Assembly: GCF_004216895.1 (NCBI RefSeq)
Contig: NZ_SGXE01000001.1
Span: 62,001 to 126,000 of the forward strand
DNA length: 64,000 nucleotides
Reading direction: 5' to 3'
DNA from: Aquimarina brevivitae
GTDB lineage: Bacteria; Bacteroidota; Bacteroidia; Flavobacteriales; Flavobacteriaceae
This document shows, one piece after another, positions 18,547 to 28,552 of the stretch (its first letter is position 1; each line of letters begins with the position of its first letter). The notes under the pieces are model-generated. The model saw only the letters and a program-made list of their open reading frames with translations, was not told where the DNA came from and did no database searches. Made by a program: the position numbers and the translations under genes.

Positions 18547-21500
18547 TTAGGCTTCTGATGTATTTCTTACCTTAGTTTGATACATCACATTAGGCTTAGT
18601 TCCTACGTGCTCTAAAAGATGGTACATACGATCATCCTCTTTAAGCTTAGCAACCTTACTTTCTTTATCGTTAATATCACCAAATACGATTGCCCCTGAT
18701 GAACAAGCCGCTGAACAAGCCGTCTTAAATTCACCATCTTTGATCTCTCTTCCTTCGCGTTTCGCATCTAAAATGGTCTTTTGTGTCATTTGCATACACA
18801 TAGAGCATTTTTCCATAACTCCTCTTGAGCGTACAGTAACATCTGGGTTAATTACCATTCGACCTAAGTCGTTGTTCATATGGTAATCAAACTCATCGTT
18901 TTGGTTATATAAGAACCAGTTAAATCTACGTACTTTATAAGGACAGTTGTTTGCACAATATCTTGTACCTACACATCTGTTGTATGCCATGTGGTTTTGA
19001 CCTTGTCTTCCGTGAGAAGAAGCGGCTACCGGACATACTGTTTCACAAGGTGCGTGATTACAGTGCTGACACATCACAGGCTGAAATACTACCTGTGGAT
19101 TATCAGACGCACTTTCCATCTCACCAAATTCAGATAATGAACTTCCTAATCCAGCAATGTTATCTTTCTTAGTATCATCCCCTTCAAAGGTTTCTTGAGA
19201 AGAATAGTATCTATCGATACGCAACCAGTGCATATCCCTAGATTTTCTTACTTCATCCTTACCAACCACAGGAACGTTGTTCTCCGCGTGACACGCAATT
19301 ACACAAGCTCCACAACCTGTACAGGCGTTTAAATCAATAGATAGATTAAAGTGATGCCCTACTGAACGATCAAACTCATCCCAAAGGTCTACCTCTGGTG
19401 AGGTTACTTCGTACTCAATATGATTCTTTGACACTTCTGGAATACTATTCCAATCGTGTTTATCTTTGGTGTTAAAAATCTCTAATGTAGTCTCCTTAAC
19501 GATATCGCCACGACCCATTAAAGTATTATGCAACTGAACACAAGCAAACTCGTGTACACCCTCTGCTGCTTTAACCGTAACATCCTGTACGTTATTAAAG
19601 TCTTGATATAAAGGATAAGCATTTACACCTACCTGCATTTCTTCTTTTAGTCCCTTCTTCTTTCCATATCCAAGGGCTAGTCCAACCGTACCTTTTGCCT
19701 GTCCTGGTTGAATGATTACTGGTACCGTAACAGAAGTTCCATTTACAGTAACAGTAGCATAACTACCATTTAAGGCTCCGTTAGCTACATTTTCATTCAT
19801 CAACCCTAACTTCTCAGCATCTGCTCGTGACACTAATAAGTAGTTATCCCAAGAAGCTCTTGTGATTGGATCTGGCATTTCTTGAAGCCAAGGGTTACTC
19901 GCCTGCTGACCGTCTCCTAACGAAGTCTTTGTGTAAAGCGTAAGCTCCATACCATTAGATTTCGCTGTAGACAATCTTCTGGCGGCTGCAGCAACGTTAG
20001 GTTCACTTGAAGCCACCATAGCTTCGCCCTCATTGGTTTGCTCACCTTCTGTGGCCGCAAGAGCATCTGTTAACTCTTGCTTAGCCATTACCGGCTTCAC
20101 AAGCACCCCATCGTGCAATGCTTTACTCCAGGAAATATTACCTAAAACTCCTGACCAAGTATCTTTAATATAGTCTACATAAGCTGTTTGATTACCCGTC
20201 CATTTTAATAAAGTATCCTGAAACTGTCTGGTATCAAATAATGGCCTAATAGTAGGCTGCATTAGACTATAACTTCCTTTCTTAAATTGTACATCACCCC
20301 AAGACTCTAAGTAATGTTGTGTTGTAGCTACATATTGACAAGCTTCTGCAGTCTCATCCATATGCATAGAAAAAGCAACCGATACCGATACTTTTTCCAT
20401 TCCTGATTTAAATGCATCAACATTTGGCAAAGAATACATTGGATTAACTCCTGCTACCAGAAGTCCTCCTACTTTACCTGCATTCATATCTTTTACTAAT
20501 TGCGCCACAGCTTTAGCATTACCCTGGCGAATCATACGAGGTGTATCCGCGTTGAATGCTTTACTAGCGATAGCCTTATTGATAGCTAACACTACTAACT
20601 GTGCATCCACATCCTGTACTCCAGAAACTACTACAGCATTTTTACCAGCTTTTTGAATTTGCTTAGCAGCTTTCACTACTTCCGAATCCAAATTAGGATC
20701 TAATGTACTTTTTGATCCAGCACCTGTAACATAGGCATATAATGCAGAAAGTATTTTTTTCTGATCTGTAGGTGTTACTGCTACACGCTTATCTGCGTTA
20801 GCACCAGTTAAGGATAAATTAGATTCAAACTGAATATGCTTTGACATTTTTCCGTTTTGTGGAATTCGGCCTTTTGCATAACCACTATCATATCCACCAC
20901 CTTGCCAATCTCCTAAGAAATCAGCACCTACACTCACAATAGTATTTACTTTAGAAAAATCATAATCCGCTAATGCGCGCTCTCCATACATTTTCTCATA
21001 CGCATCTAATGCTTCTGACGAAGAAACCGCATCGTATACTACGTGCTTTACATTAGGGTATTTTCCTTTAAACTCTTCAATCAATCTTGATGTAGAAGGA
21101 CTCGCAAAGGTTTGTGTCAATAACACAATTTGTTTTCCTCCGACAGCCTTAAGCTTATCAGCAACTTCTTTATCAAGGTCTGCCCAACTAATATCTTTAC
21201 CTTCTTTCTTAGGGCCTTGTAGCCTTGTAATATCATAAAGTGAAAGTACCGAAGCATGAACTCTAGCATTAGCACTACCATTTGTAGTTGCCAGGTCGTT
21301 GTTCTCTACTTTAATTGGACGCCCTTCTCTTGTTTTAATTAGTACGCTAGCAAAATCATAACCATCCGCAATAGTTGTTGCATAATAATTAGCAACTCCA
21401 GGAACGATACGCTCTGGCTGTACTACGTAAGGGATTGATTTTTTTACAGGACCTTCACAAGCTGCTAAGGTTGCAGCAGCAGTACTGAATCCCACATACT

Positions 21501-21669
21501 TTAAAAAGTCTCTACGCGTAGTAGAAGATTTTTCTAGAGATGACTTATCTCCTAAAAACTCATCCGTAGGAATCTCCTGAACGAATTCATTTTGTTGTAG
21601 CGTCTCAACAATAGAACTGTCTTGATTTAGCTCTTCAACACTTTTCCAGTATTTCTTGTTTGATGACAT
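18547..21669 (-). CDS. actB: Alternative complex III subunit ActB, TAT-exported iron-sulfur / molybdopterin-oxidoreductase-like protein
   Basis: 1,040 residues. ActB joins a molybdopterin-oxidoreductase-like domain, which in this complex lacks the Mo cofactor, to a C-terminal iron-sulfur domain. The N-terminal ~48 residues are followed by a twin-arginine motif TTRRDFLKYVG and the lipobox-like LAAC (Cys71), the late TAT signal typical of Bacteroidetes ActB. The cluster-binding cysteines are CTGCGACVIAC, CQHCNHAPCETVCP, CANNCP and CSMC at residues ~765-985. Electrons pass from quinol (ActC side) through these clusters to the ActA and ActE hemes. It lies about 64 bases after actA. Confidence 0.95.
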   Translation of the reverse strand: MSSNKKYWKSVEELNQDSSIVETLQQNEFVQEIPTDEFLGDKSSLEKSSTTRRDFLKYVGFSTAAATLAACEGPVKKSIPYVVQPERIVPGVANYYATTIADGYDFASVLIKTREGRPIKVENNDLATTNGSANARVHASVLSLYDITRLQGPKKEGKDISWADLDKEVADKLKAVGGKQIVLLTQTFASPSTSRLIEEFKGKYPNVKHVVYDAVSSSEALDAYEKMYGERALADYDFSKVNTIVSVGADFLGDWQGGGYDSGYAKGRIPQNGKMSKHIQFESNLSLTGANADKRVAVTPTDQKKILSALYAYVTGAGSKSTLDPNLDSEVVKAAKQIQKAGKNAVVVSGVQDVDAQLVVLAINKAIASKAFNADTPRMIRQGNAKAVAQLVKDMNAGKVGGLLVAGVNPMYSLPNVDAFKSGMEKVSVSVAFSMHMDETAEACQYVATTQHYLESWGDVQFKKGSYSLMQPTIRPLFDTRQFQDTLLKWTGNQTAYVDYIKDTWSGVLGNISWSKALHDGVLVKPVMAKQELTDALAATEGEQTNEGEAMVASSEPNVAAAARRLSTAKSNGMELTLYTKTSLGDGQQASNPWLQEMPDPITRASWDNYLLVSRADAEKLGLMNENVANGALNGSYATVTVNGTSVTVPVIIQPGQAKGTVGLALGYGKKKGLKEEMQVGVNAYPLYQDFNNVQDVTVKAAEGVHEFACVQLHNTLMGRGDIVKETTLEIFNTKDKHDWNSIPEVSKNHIEYEVTSPEVDLWDEFDRSVGHHFNLSIDLNACTGCGACVIACHAENNVPVVGKDEVRKSRDMHWLRIDRYYSSQETFEGDDTKKDNIAGLGSSLSEFGEMESASDNPQVVFQPVMCQHCNHAPCETVCPVAASSHGRQGQNHMAYNRCVGTRYCANNCPYKVRRFNWFLYNQNDEFDYHMNNDLGRMVINPDVTVRSRGVMEKCSMCMQMTQKTILDAKREGREIKDGEFKTACSAACSSGAIVFGDINDKESKVAKLKEDDRMYHLLEHVGTKPNVMYQTKVRNTSEA

Positions 21670-21733
21670 ATATAATTGATATTAGCTTCTTAATTAGTTA
21701 TTTCTTCTTTCGTAATTGTATTAAGAGAAGAAA

Positions 21734-23065
21734 TTAATAATGACATTTTCCACATTCTAAACCTCCCATATCAGCAGCGGTAAATTGCTCTACACCATAT
21801 TTCTTAGAAAGTTCTTTGTGAATCTTTTCGTAATATTCGTTATCTGCAACATTAACATTAGTTTCTCTGTGACAGTTAATACACCATCCCATTGTTAATG
21901 GAGCGTTTTGATACATAATTTCCATTTCTTCCACAGGTCCGTGACACGTTTGACATTCTACACCTGCAACACTTACATGCTGAGAGTGGTTGAAATATGC
22001 AAAATCAGGAAGATTGTGTATTCTTACCCATTTTACCGGTTGTGTTTCACCAGTATAGGCCTGTGCAGCAGGATCCCATCCTACAGCTTTGTATAATTTT
22101 TGGATTTCACCATCATAAAACTCTTTTGAGTATTCTTCTGTAGCTGTACCTTCTGCTACTTCAGCAATCGATTTATGACAATTCATACACACGTTAAGCG
22201 ATGGAATACCTGAATGCTTAGATACTCTAGCTGAAGAGTGACAATATTTACATTCGATCTGGTTTTCACCCGCGTGTATTCTATGAGAATAATGTATCGG
22301 CTGCACTGGTGCATAGCCTTGATCGATACCTACCTGCATAAAATATCCATACACAAAATATCCACTAGCCAATAACAATATGATTGCAGAAACCAATACT
22401 AAAAATTGATTTTGAACAAATGCCTTCCATAATGGAGTTCGCTGTGGCGACTCAGGCAATTCAATGTTGTTAGCCACTGCAAAACTGCGTAAGGTTTTGT
22501 TCACCAAATACAATACAATGACTAGCATTAAAAACACCACTGCTAACACACCTAAGATAACATCGCTAGATACTCCTCCTCCACCTGTAGTTTGCGTAGT
22601 TGTTACTGCCGCAGCTGTTGGCTCGGGTTTTGGCTCCATTACATAAGCCAAAATATTATCAATATCTGTGTTAGACAATTGAGGAAAAGCATTCATCGAT
22701 ACTTTATTGTACTCTTCCCAGATTTTTACCGCTTGCGGATCACCTGAAGCGATCAACTCAGCACTGTTTTTTACCCATTTGTAAATCCACTCTCTGTCGT
22801 ACTTATCAGCCACACCAAATAAGGCAGGACCTACTGCTTTCTTGTACCGCTTATGACAAGCTGCACATAAAGATTTAAATAATTTTTCACCAGCAGCAAC
22901 ATCACCAATCGACGATGCTTGCGCCGCAGCTTCAGGTTGCGCTTCAGCCTCAGTAGCTGGTGCTTCAGCAGTTTCCTGAGCTAAAGTATTGAAAAATGTA
23001 AATAAAAAAACAGTTCCTAGAACTAGGAGTTTGGAAGCAAAATTTCGGTTTTTCACCTGTTTCAT
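21734..23065 (-). CDS. actA: Alternative complex III subunit ActA, six-heme cytochrome c (N-terminal monoheme domain plus pentaheme domain)
   Basis: 443 residues. Six CxxCH sites are visible: CAACH near residue 68 in an N-terminal class I cytochrome domain, then CKYCH, CMNCH, CQTCH, CINCH and a C-terminal CGKCHY. The first domain is joined through a proline/alanine-rich linker to two membrane segments (~170-190 and ~220-240), after which comes the five-heme domain of classical ActA. An N-terminal signal segment (LLVLGTVFLFTFFNTLAQ) is present. It is the first gene of the act-cox operon, with a -7 box about 90 bases upstream. Classical ActA carries five hemes, so the extra domain is a fusion. 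Confidence 0.93.
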   Translation of the reverse strand: MKQVKNRNFASKLLVLGTVFLFTFFNTLAQETAEAPATEAEAQPEAAAQASSIGDVAAGEKLFKSLCAACHKRYKKAVGPALFGVADKYDREWIYKWVKNSAELIASGDPQAVKIWEEYNKVSMNAFPQLSNTDIDNILAYVMEPKPEPTAAAVTTTQTTGGGGVSSDVILGVLAVVFLMLVIVLYLVNKTLRSFAVANNIELPESPQRTPLWKAFVQNQFLVLVSAIILLLASGYFVYGYFMQVGIDQGYAPVQPIHYSHRIHAGENQIECKYCHSSARVSKHSGIPSLNVCMNCHKSIAEVAEGTATEEYSKEFYDGEIQKLYKAVGWDPAAQAYTGETQPVKWVRIHNLPDFAYFNHSQHVSVAGVECQTCHGPVEEMEIMYQNAPLTMGWCINCHRETNVNVADNEYYEKIHKELSKKYGVEQFTAADMGGLECGKCHY

Positions 23066-23152
23066 ATTATCAAGTAGAATTAACTTCTTAATGTTTGGTA
23101 TGATTTTTTCGATACTACTACCGAATACAAATCATCACTATAAATTTGACAG

Positions 23153-23160
23153 CAAAAGTA
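23153..23160 (-). promoter_or_regulatory. -7 box for the act-cox operon
   Basis: The minus strand reads TACTTTTG, a full TAnnTTTG match, 88 bases before the actA ATG; it would give an ~80-base leader. It shares the divergent intergenic region with the SPOR gene promoter. Confidence 0.5.
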
Positions 23161-23258
23161 CTATATTAAGTCGATTTTGGAAATGTTAGTGTTCCGTTAA
23201 TTACTAATTTATAATTATTCTAAATAATAAATTTTAAGTATTTTGAGTTAATAAGCTT

Positions 23259-23266
23259 TACCTTTG
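23259..23266 (+). promoter_or_regulatory. -7 box for the SPOR-domain gene
   Basis: TACCTTTG matches TAnnTTTG, 17 bases before the ATG, implying a very short leader. Confidence 0.55.
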
Positions 23267-23283
23267 TTCTAAATCTATTTGAA

Positions 23284-23751
23284 ATGAGAATTTTAACCAA
23301 AAAAAACATTTATATTTTTTCGATTTTAACGTTTTCAGGCATTACAGTAAGTGCTCAAAACAACCCAAAAAATTCTGTAGCGGACTCATTAATTAATCAA
23401 TTTATTACTCAAAAAATTGATTTTGGGCCTCAACAAGAGGCTACGGTAACTATTAATGAAGATCCAAGAATTAAACGGTTGGCGGATTTAAAAATCCAAA
23501 TGGAAAAGGAAGGAAAATTCAGCGATCGTTATAAAGTGCAGTTATATAATGGAAGCTTAAATAAGGCGAATGAAATCATTAAAAAAGCACAGGAAATTTT
23601 TCCAGATTGGCCTTCTACCATTAAATACGAAACTCCAGATTATAAGGTATGGATTGGCAACTTTAGAACCAAACTAGAAGCAGATCGTGCCCATCGAAAA
23701 ATACTAGAAGAATTTCCTAATGCCATTCGTTTTAAACCCAGAGAACTATAA
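23284..23751 (+). CDS. SPOR-domain protein, exported
   Basis: 155 residues. A signal peptide (residues 1-24, ending VSAQ) is followed by a short linker and a SPOR domain (residues ~80-155), with the repeat-like beta-strand pattern YKVQLYNG ... YKVWIGNFRTKLEADRAHRKI. SPOR domains bind denuded peptidoglycan glycan strands at division sites, so a periplasmic wall-binding role is likely; no catalytic domain is attached. It is transcribed alone, divergent from actA and convergent with infB, with a shared bidirectional terminator. Confidence 0.85.
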   Translation: MRILTKKNIYIFSILTFSGITVSAQNNPKNSVADSLINQFITQKIDFGPQQEATVTINEDPRIKRLADLKIQMEKEGKFSDRYKVQLYNGSLNKANEIIKKAQEIFPDWPSTIKYETPDYKVWIGNFRTKLEADRAHRKILEEFPNAIRFKPREL

Positions 23752-23773
23752 TTTAAACAACATAACTACATTA

Positions 23774-23800
23774 AAAAAGCCCGAATGATTCGGGCTTTTT
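23774..23800. terminator. Bidirectional terminator between the SPOR gene and infB
   Basis: A perfect 12-bp stem, AAAAAGCCCGAA with TTCGGGCTTTTT around loop TGA, gives a T-run in both directions and serves the two convergent genes. Confidence 0.92.
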
Positions 23801-23822
23801 CGTTTATTAATTTTCTAAAACT

Positions 23823-26594
23823 TTATAGTTTTTTCTTCACTGCTACTTCTTGGTATGCTTCTACAACATCACCAATTCTAATATCATTGTAGTTCTTAAT
23901 TTGAAGTCCACAGTCGTAACCTTTGCTTACCTCTTTAACGTCATCTTTGAATCGTTTTAAAGAAGCTAACTCTCCAGTATATACCACTACACCTTCTCGA
24001 ATCAGGCGGATACCTGAATTTCGATAGATCTTACCGGTTTGTACCATACAACCAGCGATGGTTCCAACTTTCGAGATTTTAAAGGTTTCTCTGATCTCCG
24101 CAGTACCAGTAACTTCTTCCTTAATCTCAGGAGAAAGCATACCTTCCATAGCGTCTTTAAGGTCATTAATCGCGTCGTAAATAATAGAATATGTACGGAT
24201 ATCGATTTCTTCTTTATCAGCGACCATTCGGGCATTTCCTGCTGGTCTCACATTAAATCCGATGATAATCGCATCAGATGCCGATGCAAGTAACACATCA
24301 CTTTCAGTAATGGCACCTACTCCTTTATGAATAATGTTAACGTGAATCTCTTCTGTTGACAGCTTTTGGAAAGAATCCGTTAAAGCTTCTACCGATCCAT
24401 CCACATCACCTTTAAGAATAATATTTAATTCTTTGAAATCACCTAAAGCAATACGTCTACCAATTTCATCTAAGGTAATATGACGCTGTGTTCTAACCGA
24501 TTGCTCTCTATGTAATTGAGCTCTCTTCGAAGCAATATCTTTCGCTTCTCTTTCATCCTCGAGCACATTGAATTTATCACCTGCTTGTGGTGCTCCATCC
24601 AATCCTAAAATGGAAACTGGAGTTGAAGGCCCTGCTTTCTCTACATTGTTCCCTCTTTCATCTTGCATAGCTTTGATCTTACCGCTATTCTTACCGGCTA
24701 AAACATAATCACCAATCTGCAAGGTTCCATTTTGCACCAAGACTGTAGATACATATCCTCTACCTTTGTCTAGGAAAGCTTCTACAACAGTACCATTGGC
24801 CAATCGATTTGGATTCGCTTTAAGATCTAATATTTCTGCTTCAAGCAATACTTTTTCTAAAAGTTCTTTAACACCAGCACCTGTTTTAGCTGAGATATCG
24901 TGAGATTGTATTTTACCTCCCCAATCTTCAACTAACAAATTCATGGATGCTAGCGCTTCCTTAATTTTATCTGGATTAGCTGTCGGCTTATCTACTTTAT
25001 TTATTGCAAAGACAATCGGTACACCCGCTGCTTGGGCATGACTAATCGCCTCTTTTGTTTGTGGCATCACATCATCATCCGCTGCAATTACGATAATTGC
25101 AATATCCGTTACCTGTGCACCACGCGCACGCATTGCTGTAAAGGCTTCGTGACCTGGTGTATCTAAGAAAGCGATTTTTTGACCTCCTTCTAACTGAACT
25201 CCATAAGCACCGATGTGCTGGGTAATTCCACCACTTTCACCAGCGATCACATTTTCTTCACGAATATGATCCAGTAATGAAGTTTTACCGTGATCTACGT
25301 GACCCATCACAGTTACGATCGGAGCTCTGAATTCTAAATCCTCTGGAGCATCTTCAATTACCTCAATAGATTCTTCAATATCGGCAGTAATGAAATCTAC
25401 TTCGTATCCAAACTCATCGGCTACGATAGACAAAGTCTCTGCATCCAATCTTTGGTTCATGGTTACCATGATACCTAAAGACATACAGGCAGATATTACC
25501 TTAGTCGTAGACACATCCATCATCGTTGCCACCTCAGAAACCGTAACGAATTCCGTTACTTTAAGTATCTTACTATCCTGTTCTTGCTGCGCTACATCAT
25601 CTTCAACCTTTTGACGGTGTTGATCTCTTTTGTCTCTCCTATATTTAGCAGCCTTAGACTTATTGGATTTACCCTGAAGTTTTTCTAGGGTTTCTCGTAC
25701 TTGTTTTTGTACTTCTTCTTCGCTAGGCTCCTCTTTTACAACAGCCGGACGTCTTCCTTTTCCTCTATTTTGGTTCTGATTACCACCTCTTCTTCTTGGA
25801 TCAGTACCTCTAGACTTGTTACCGCCTTTAGTATTGTCCTTACTAATTCGTCTACGTTTCTTTTTACCATCCGAAGACTTATCTGACTTGTCATCTTTTT
25901 TCTTGGCCGGTTTTTTGAATTTAGACAAATCTATTTTTTCTCCTGTAAAGTTAGGACCGTCTAATTTTTTATATTGAGTTTTAACCGTATCTGAATCAGA
26001 TGCTTCAGGCGTTGCTGCCTTCTCTTCAGCCTTTTCTGGCTTTTTGGAAGTTTTAGGCTCTTCTTTAACCTGTTTTACTTCGGTTTTTTTCTCCTTTTCC
26101 TCTTTTGGAGCTTGTTGCTTAATTTTAAGCTCTTTCTTTTCTGGTCGATTAGAAACCGTTTCTGGCTCTTTTTTAGGAGGTGTATCTTTTTGGGCTGATT
26201 TTTCCTCTTTTGTTTCTTTGGAGGATTCATCTTTAGATTTATCCTCTAAATCTATCTTACCTACAGCTTTAGGTCCAGATAGATTAGCTTTAGCTTTTAT
26301 GACTTCTTGCTCCTCTGCTTGTTTGCGCTTTTCTTCTTGCTCTTGCTCAATCTGCATTCTAAGCGCTTCCTTCTCTTTCCTTTTTTCTTCGCCAACTTCT
26401 TTAGAAGCTACCTTCTTGCTTTTGTCGGTTTGAAACTCATCAAACAAAAGCTGGTAGATCTCTGAAGAAATCTTTGTGGTAGGACGCGCATCTATCTCGT
26501 GACCTTTTGAATTCAAAAAGTCAACAGCCCGGTCTAGCGAGATATTGAATTCACGTAATACCTTATTTAATCTCATTGTTTTTGCTTCAGCCAT
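23823..26594 (-). CDS. infB: Translation initiation factor IF-2
   Basis: 923 residues. IF-2 is the GTPase that brings initiator tRNA to the 30S subunit. A long lysine/glutamate-rich, low-complexity N-terminal half (residues ~60-330) precedes the IF2_N helix and the G domain, with G1 [10 protein letters not shown]3 DTPGH and G4 NKVDK. Domains II to IV follow and end [18 protein letters not shown]. It is the third gene of rimP-nusA-infB, 46 bases after nusA. The charged N-terminal region varies in length between species. Confidence 0.97.
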   Translation of the reverse strand: MAEAKTMRLNKVLREFNISLDRAVDFLNSKGHEIDARPTTKISSEIYQLLFDEFQTDKSKKVASKEVGEEKRKEKEALRMQIEQEQEEKRKQAEEQEVIKAKANLSGPKAVGKIDLEDKSKDESSKETKEEKSAQKDTPPKKEPETVSNRPEKKELKIKQQAPKEEKEKKTEVKQVKEEPKTSKKPEKAEEKAATPEASDSDTVKTQYKKLDGPNFTGEKIDLSKFKKPAKKKDDKSDKSSDGKKKRRRISKDNTKGGNKSRGTDPRRRGGNQNQNRGKGRRPAVVKEEPSEEEVQKQVRETLEKLQGKSNKSKAAKYRRDKRDQHRQKVEDDVAQQEQDSKILKVTEFVTVSEVATMMDVSTTKVISACMSLGIMVTMNQRLDAETLSIVADEFGYEVDFITADIEESIEVIEDAPEDLEFRAPIVTVMGHVDHGKTSLLDHIREENVIAGESGGITQHIGAYGVQLEGGQKIAFLDTPGHEAFTAMRARGAQVTDIAIIVIAADDDVMPQTKEAISHAQAAGVPIVFAINKVDKPTANPDKIKEALASMNLLVEDWGGKIQSHDISAKTGAGVKELLEKVLLEAEILDLKANPNRLANGTVVEAFLDKGRGYVSTVLVQNGTLQIGDYVLAGKNSGKIKAMQDERGNNVEKAGPSTPVSILGLDGAPQAGDKFNVLEDEREAKDIASKRAQLHREQSVRTQRHITLDEIGRRIALGDFKELNIILKGDVDGSVEALTDSFQKLSTEEIHVNIIHKGVGAITESDVLLASASDAIIIGFNVRPAGNARMVADKEEIDIRTYSIIYDAINDLKDAMEGMLSPEIKEEVTGTAEIRETFKISKVGTIAGCMVQTGKIYRNSGIRLIREGVVVYTGELASLKRFKDDVKEVSKGYDCGLQIKNYNDIRIGDVVEAYQEVAVKKKL

Positions 26595-26640
26595 AAATGC
26601 TTCCTTAATTTTATGCTCAAATATAATTTAATTGCTTTTA

Positions 26641-27879
26641 TTAATCTTCAAATTCTGATTTTAATATCTGAATCACTTCAATTATTGTTTCTTCTTCAAG
26701 GTCCGTACGTTTTACCAGATCCTCTACATCTTGCTCTAAAATACTCTTAGCTGTATCTAATCCTATTTTAGCAAATTCTTCAATAATCCAAGCGTCGATT
26801 TCATCAGAAAATTCAGTTAACTCTACATCTTCCTCTACGCCTTCTCTAAACACATCAATCTCATAACCTGTCAATTGACCTGCTAATCTTATGTTGTGTC
26901 CACCACGACCGATTGCCTTAGACACTTCTTCTGGTCTAAGCATCACCTCAGCTCTTTTATTTTCTTCGTCAATTTTTACCGAAGTAATCTTAGCTGGGCT
27001 TAACGATCTTGTTATATATAATTGTATGTTATTCGTATAATTAATAACATCAATATTTTCATTACCTAACTCACGCACGATTCCGTGGATCCGTGATCCT
27101 TTCATCCCCACACAGGCTCCAACAGGATCGATTCTATCATCGTATGAATCCACCGCTACTTTAGCTTTTTCACCAGGAATACGAACTACATTCTTTATAG
27201 TAATAAGCCCGTCAAATACCTCAGGAATTTCTGATTCAAATAATTTCTCCAAAAATACTGGTGAAGTTCTGGACAGTATAATAGAAGGTTTATTTCCTTT
27301 TAATTCTACTGACTCAATAACTCCTCTTACATTTTCTCCTTTTCTAAAGAAATCGGAAGGGATCTGACGATCCTTTGGTAAAATAATTTCATTGCCTTCA
27401 TCATCTAAAAGAATGATGGCACGGTGTCTTATATGGTGTACTTCTGCAGTATAGATTTCTCCTTCAAGATCCTTAAACTGTTTGTATACATTGGTGTTAT
27501 CGTGTTCGTGTATCTTAGAAATTAAATTTTGACGCAATGCTAATATAGAACGTCTACCTAAATCGATCAACTTTACCTCTTGAGAAACATCTTCTCCGAT
27601 TTCAAAATCAGGCTCTATCTTTCGAGCATCTGTTAATGCAATTTCTTGATTATCATCTTCTACTTCGCCATCAGCTACAACAACTCTATTTCTCCATATC
27701 TCTAAATCTCCTTTATCAGGATTTATAATGATATCGAAATTATCATCACTACCAAATCTCTTCTTTAAGGCATTTCTAAATACATCTTCTAAGATCGCCA
27801 TTAAGGTAACTCGATCTATTAATTTGTCATCTTTAAACTCCGAAAATGATTCTATCAACGCGATATTTTCCATATCCAT
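26641..27879 (-). CDS. nusA: Transcription termination/antitermination factor NusA
   Basis: 412 residues. NusA binds RNA polymerase and modulates pausing, termination and antitermination. The N-terminal RNAP-binding domain (FSEFKDDKLIDRVTLMAIL) is followed by S1 and two KH domains; KH signatures are GACVGMKGSRIHGIV and AIGRGGHNIRLAGQL. It ends soon after a short acidic tail, without the acidic repeats found in E. coli NusA, as is usual outside the Gammaproteobacteria. It lies 6 bases after rimP. Confidence 0.96.
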   Translation of the reverse strand: MDMENIALIESFSEFKDDKLIDRVTLMAILEDVFRNALKKRFGSDDNFDIIINPDKGDLEIWRNRVVVADGEVEDDNQEIALTDARKIEPDFEIGEDVSQEVKLIDLGRRSILALRQNLISKIHEHDNTNVYKQFKDLEGEIYTAEVHHIRHRAIILLDDEGNEIILPKDRQIPSDFFRKGENVRGVIESVELKGNKPSIILSRTSPVFLEKLFESEIPEVFDGLITIKNVVRIPGEKAKVAVDSYDDRIDPVGACVGMKGSRIHGIVRELGNENIDVINYTNNIQLYITRSLSPAKITSVKIDEENKRAEVMLRPEEVSKAIGRGGHNIRLAGQLTGYEIDVFREGVEEDVELTEFSDEIDAWIIEEFAKIGLDTAKSILEQDVEDLVKRTDLEEETIIEVIQILKSEFED

Positions 27880-27885
27880 TCTAAA

Positions 27886-28350
27886 TTAAAATGTTATCAT
27901 AACTTTAGCTTCTCGTATATCTTTAAATGCAATGTTGGCTTCTTTAGTTACTGTAACTTTACCCTTACCTACCGGTTTAGGCTCTCTGGTTTTCCAAACT
28001 AAAGTAATACCATCATCAGTTACTGAAACTAATTCCCCTTCGACTTTATCTTCTGCAGTCTTTACCTTTAACTTTCTGCCTACATTTTTTTGGTATTGTC
28101 TCTGGTGTGTTATTCCTTCAGAAACTCCTGCAGACATCACTTGCAGTGCAAAATCTTGCTCCTCTCTGTCAAGGTTATGTTCTACAGCCCTACTCACAGC
28201 GATACAATCATCCACAGTAACACCTTGGTCACCATCAATGATCACTTCAATGCGATTATCAGGGTGCACTTTTAAATCAATCAAAAATAAAGATGGATTT
28301 TCTTGTAATGCCCCCGCTACTAATTCTTCAACCGTATTCTTTAATGACAT
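27886..28350 (-). CDS. rimP: Ribosome maturation factor RimP
   Basis: About 154 residues from the chosen start. RimP helps assemble the 30S subunit. The N-terminal domain carries VTVDDCIAVSRAVEHNLD and the C-terminal SH3-like domain VGRKLKVKTAEDKVEGELVSV. The reading frame is open to 28386, but that would start inside a hairpin; the ATG at 28350 (MSLKNTVEELV) is the family start. It heads the rimP-nusA-infB operon, with a well-formed promoter and a hairpin leader upstream. Confidence 0.93.
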   Translation of the reverse strand: MSLKNTVEELVAGALQENPSLFLIDLKVHPDNRIEVIIDGDQGVTVDDCIAVSRAVEHNLDREEQDFALQVMSAGVSEGITHQRQYQKNVGRKLKVKTAEDKVEGELVSVTDDGITLVWKTREPKPVGKGKVTVTKEANIAFKDIREAKVMITF

Positions 28351-28363
28351 AGTAAGATAAAAA

Positions 28364-28384
28364 GAGGGGACTTTTCGTCCCCTC
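28364..28384 (-). promoter_or_regulatory. Terminator-like leader hairpin in front of rimP-nusA-infB
   Basis: The stem GAGGGGAC / GTCCCCTC (8 bp, perfect, 5-base loop) is followed on the minus strand by TTTTTATCTTACT and then, 13 bases after the stem, the rimP ATG. It is inside the leader predicted from the promoter at 28411-28440. The shape is that of an intrinsic terminator, so it could act as an attenuator of the nusA operon. Confidence 0.6.
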
Positions 28385-28410
28385 ATCCTGGTTTTTTAAT
28401 TTCAACGCTG

Positions 28411-28440
28411 CAAAGATAGTAATAATATCTTACTTTCAAA
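28411..28440 (-). promoter_or_regulatory. Promoter of rimP-nusA-infB
   Basis: On the minus strand a TTTG (28440-28437) and a TATCTTTG (28418-28411) are separated by 18 bases, a full -33/-7 Bacteroidetes promoter. The start point should be near 28404. Confidence 0.7.
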
Positions 28441-28552
28441 AAATAGTTGATAATCAATTTATTTTGTAAATTTAAATAGTCTTACCAATGAATTTCGGTA
28501 ATTTCTAACAACACAATTGTACTAACTTAATTTACTTAAATAAAAGAACATT

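Noticed and set aside
25390-26433. Plus-strand frames of 74 and 129 residues opposite infB
   Set aside because: Mirror images of the low-complexity Lys/Glu-rich half of IF-2, giving Ser/Leu/Phe-rich nonsense proteins.
28351-28386. Longer rimP N-terminus (12 extra residues)
   Set aside because: It would start inside the leader hairpin; the ATG at 28350 matches the family start.
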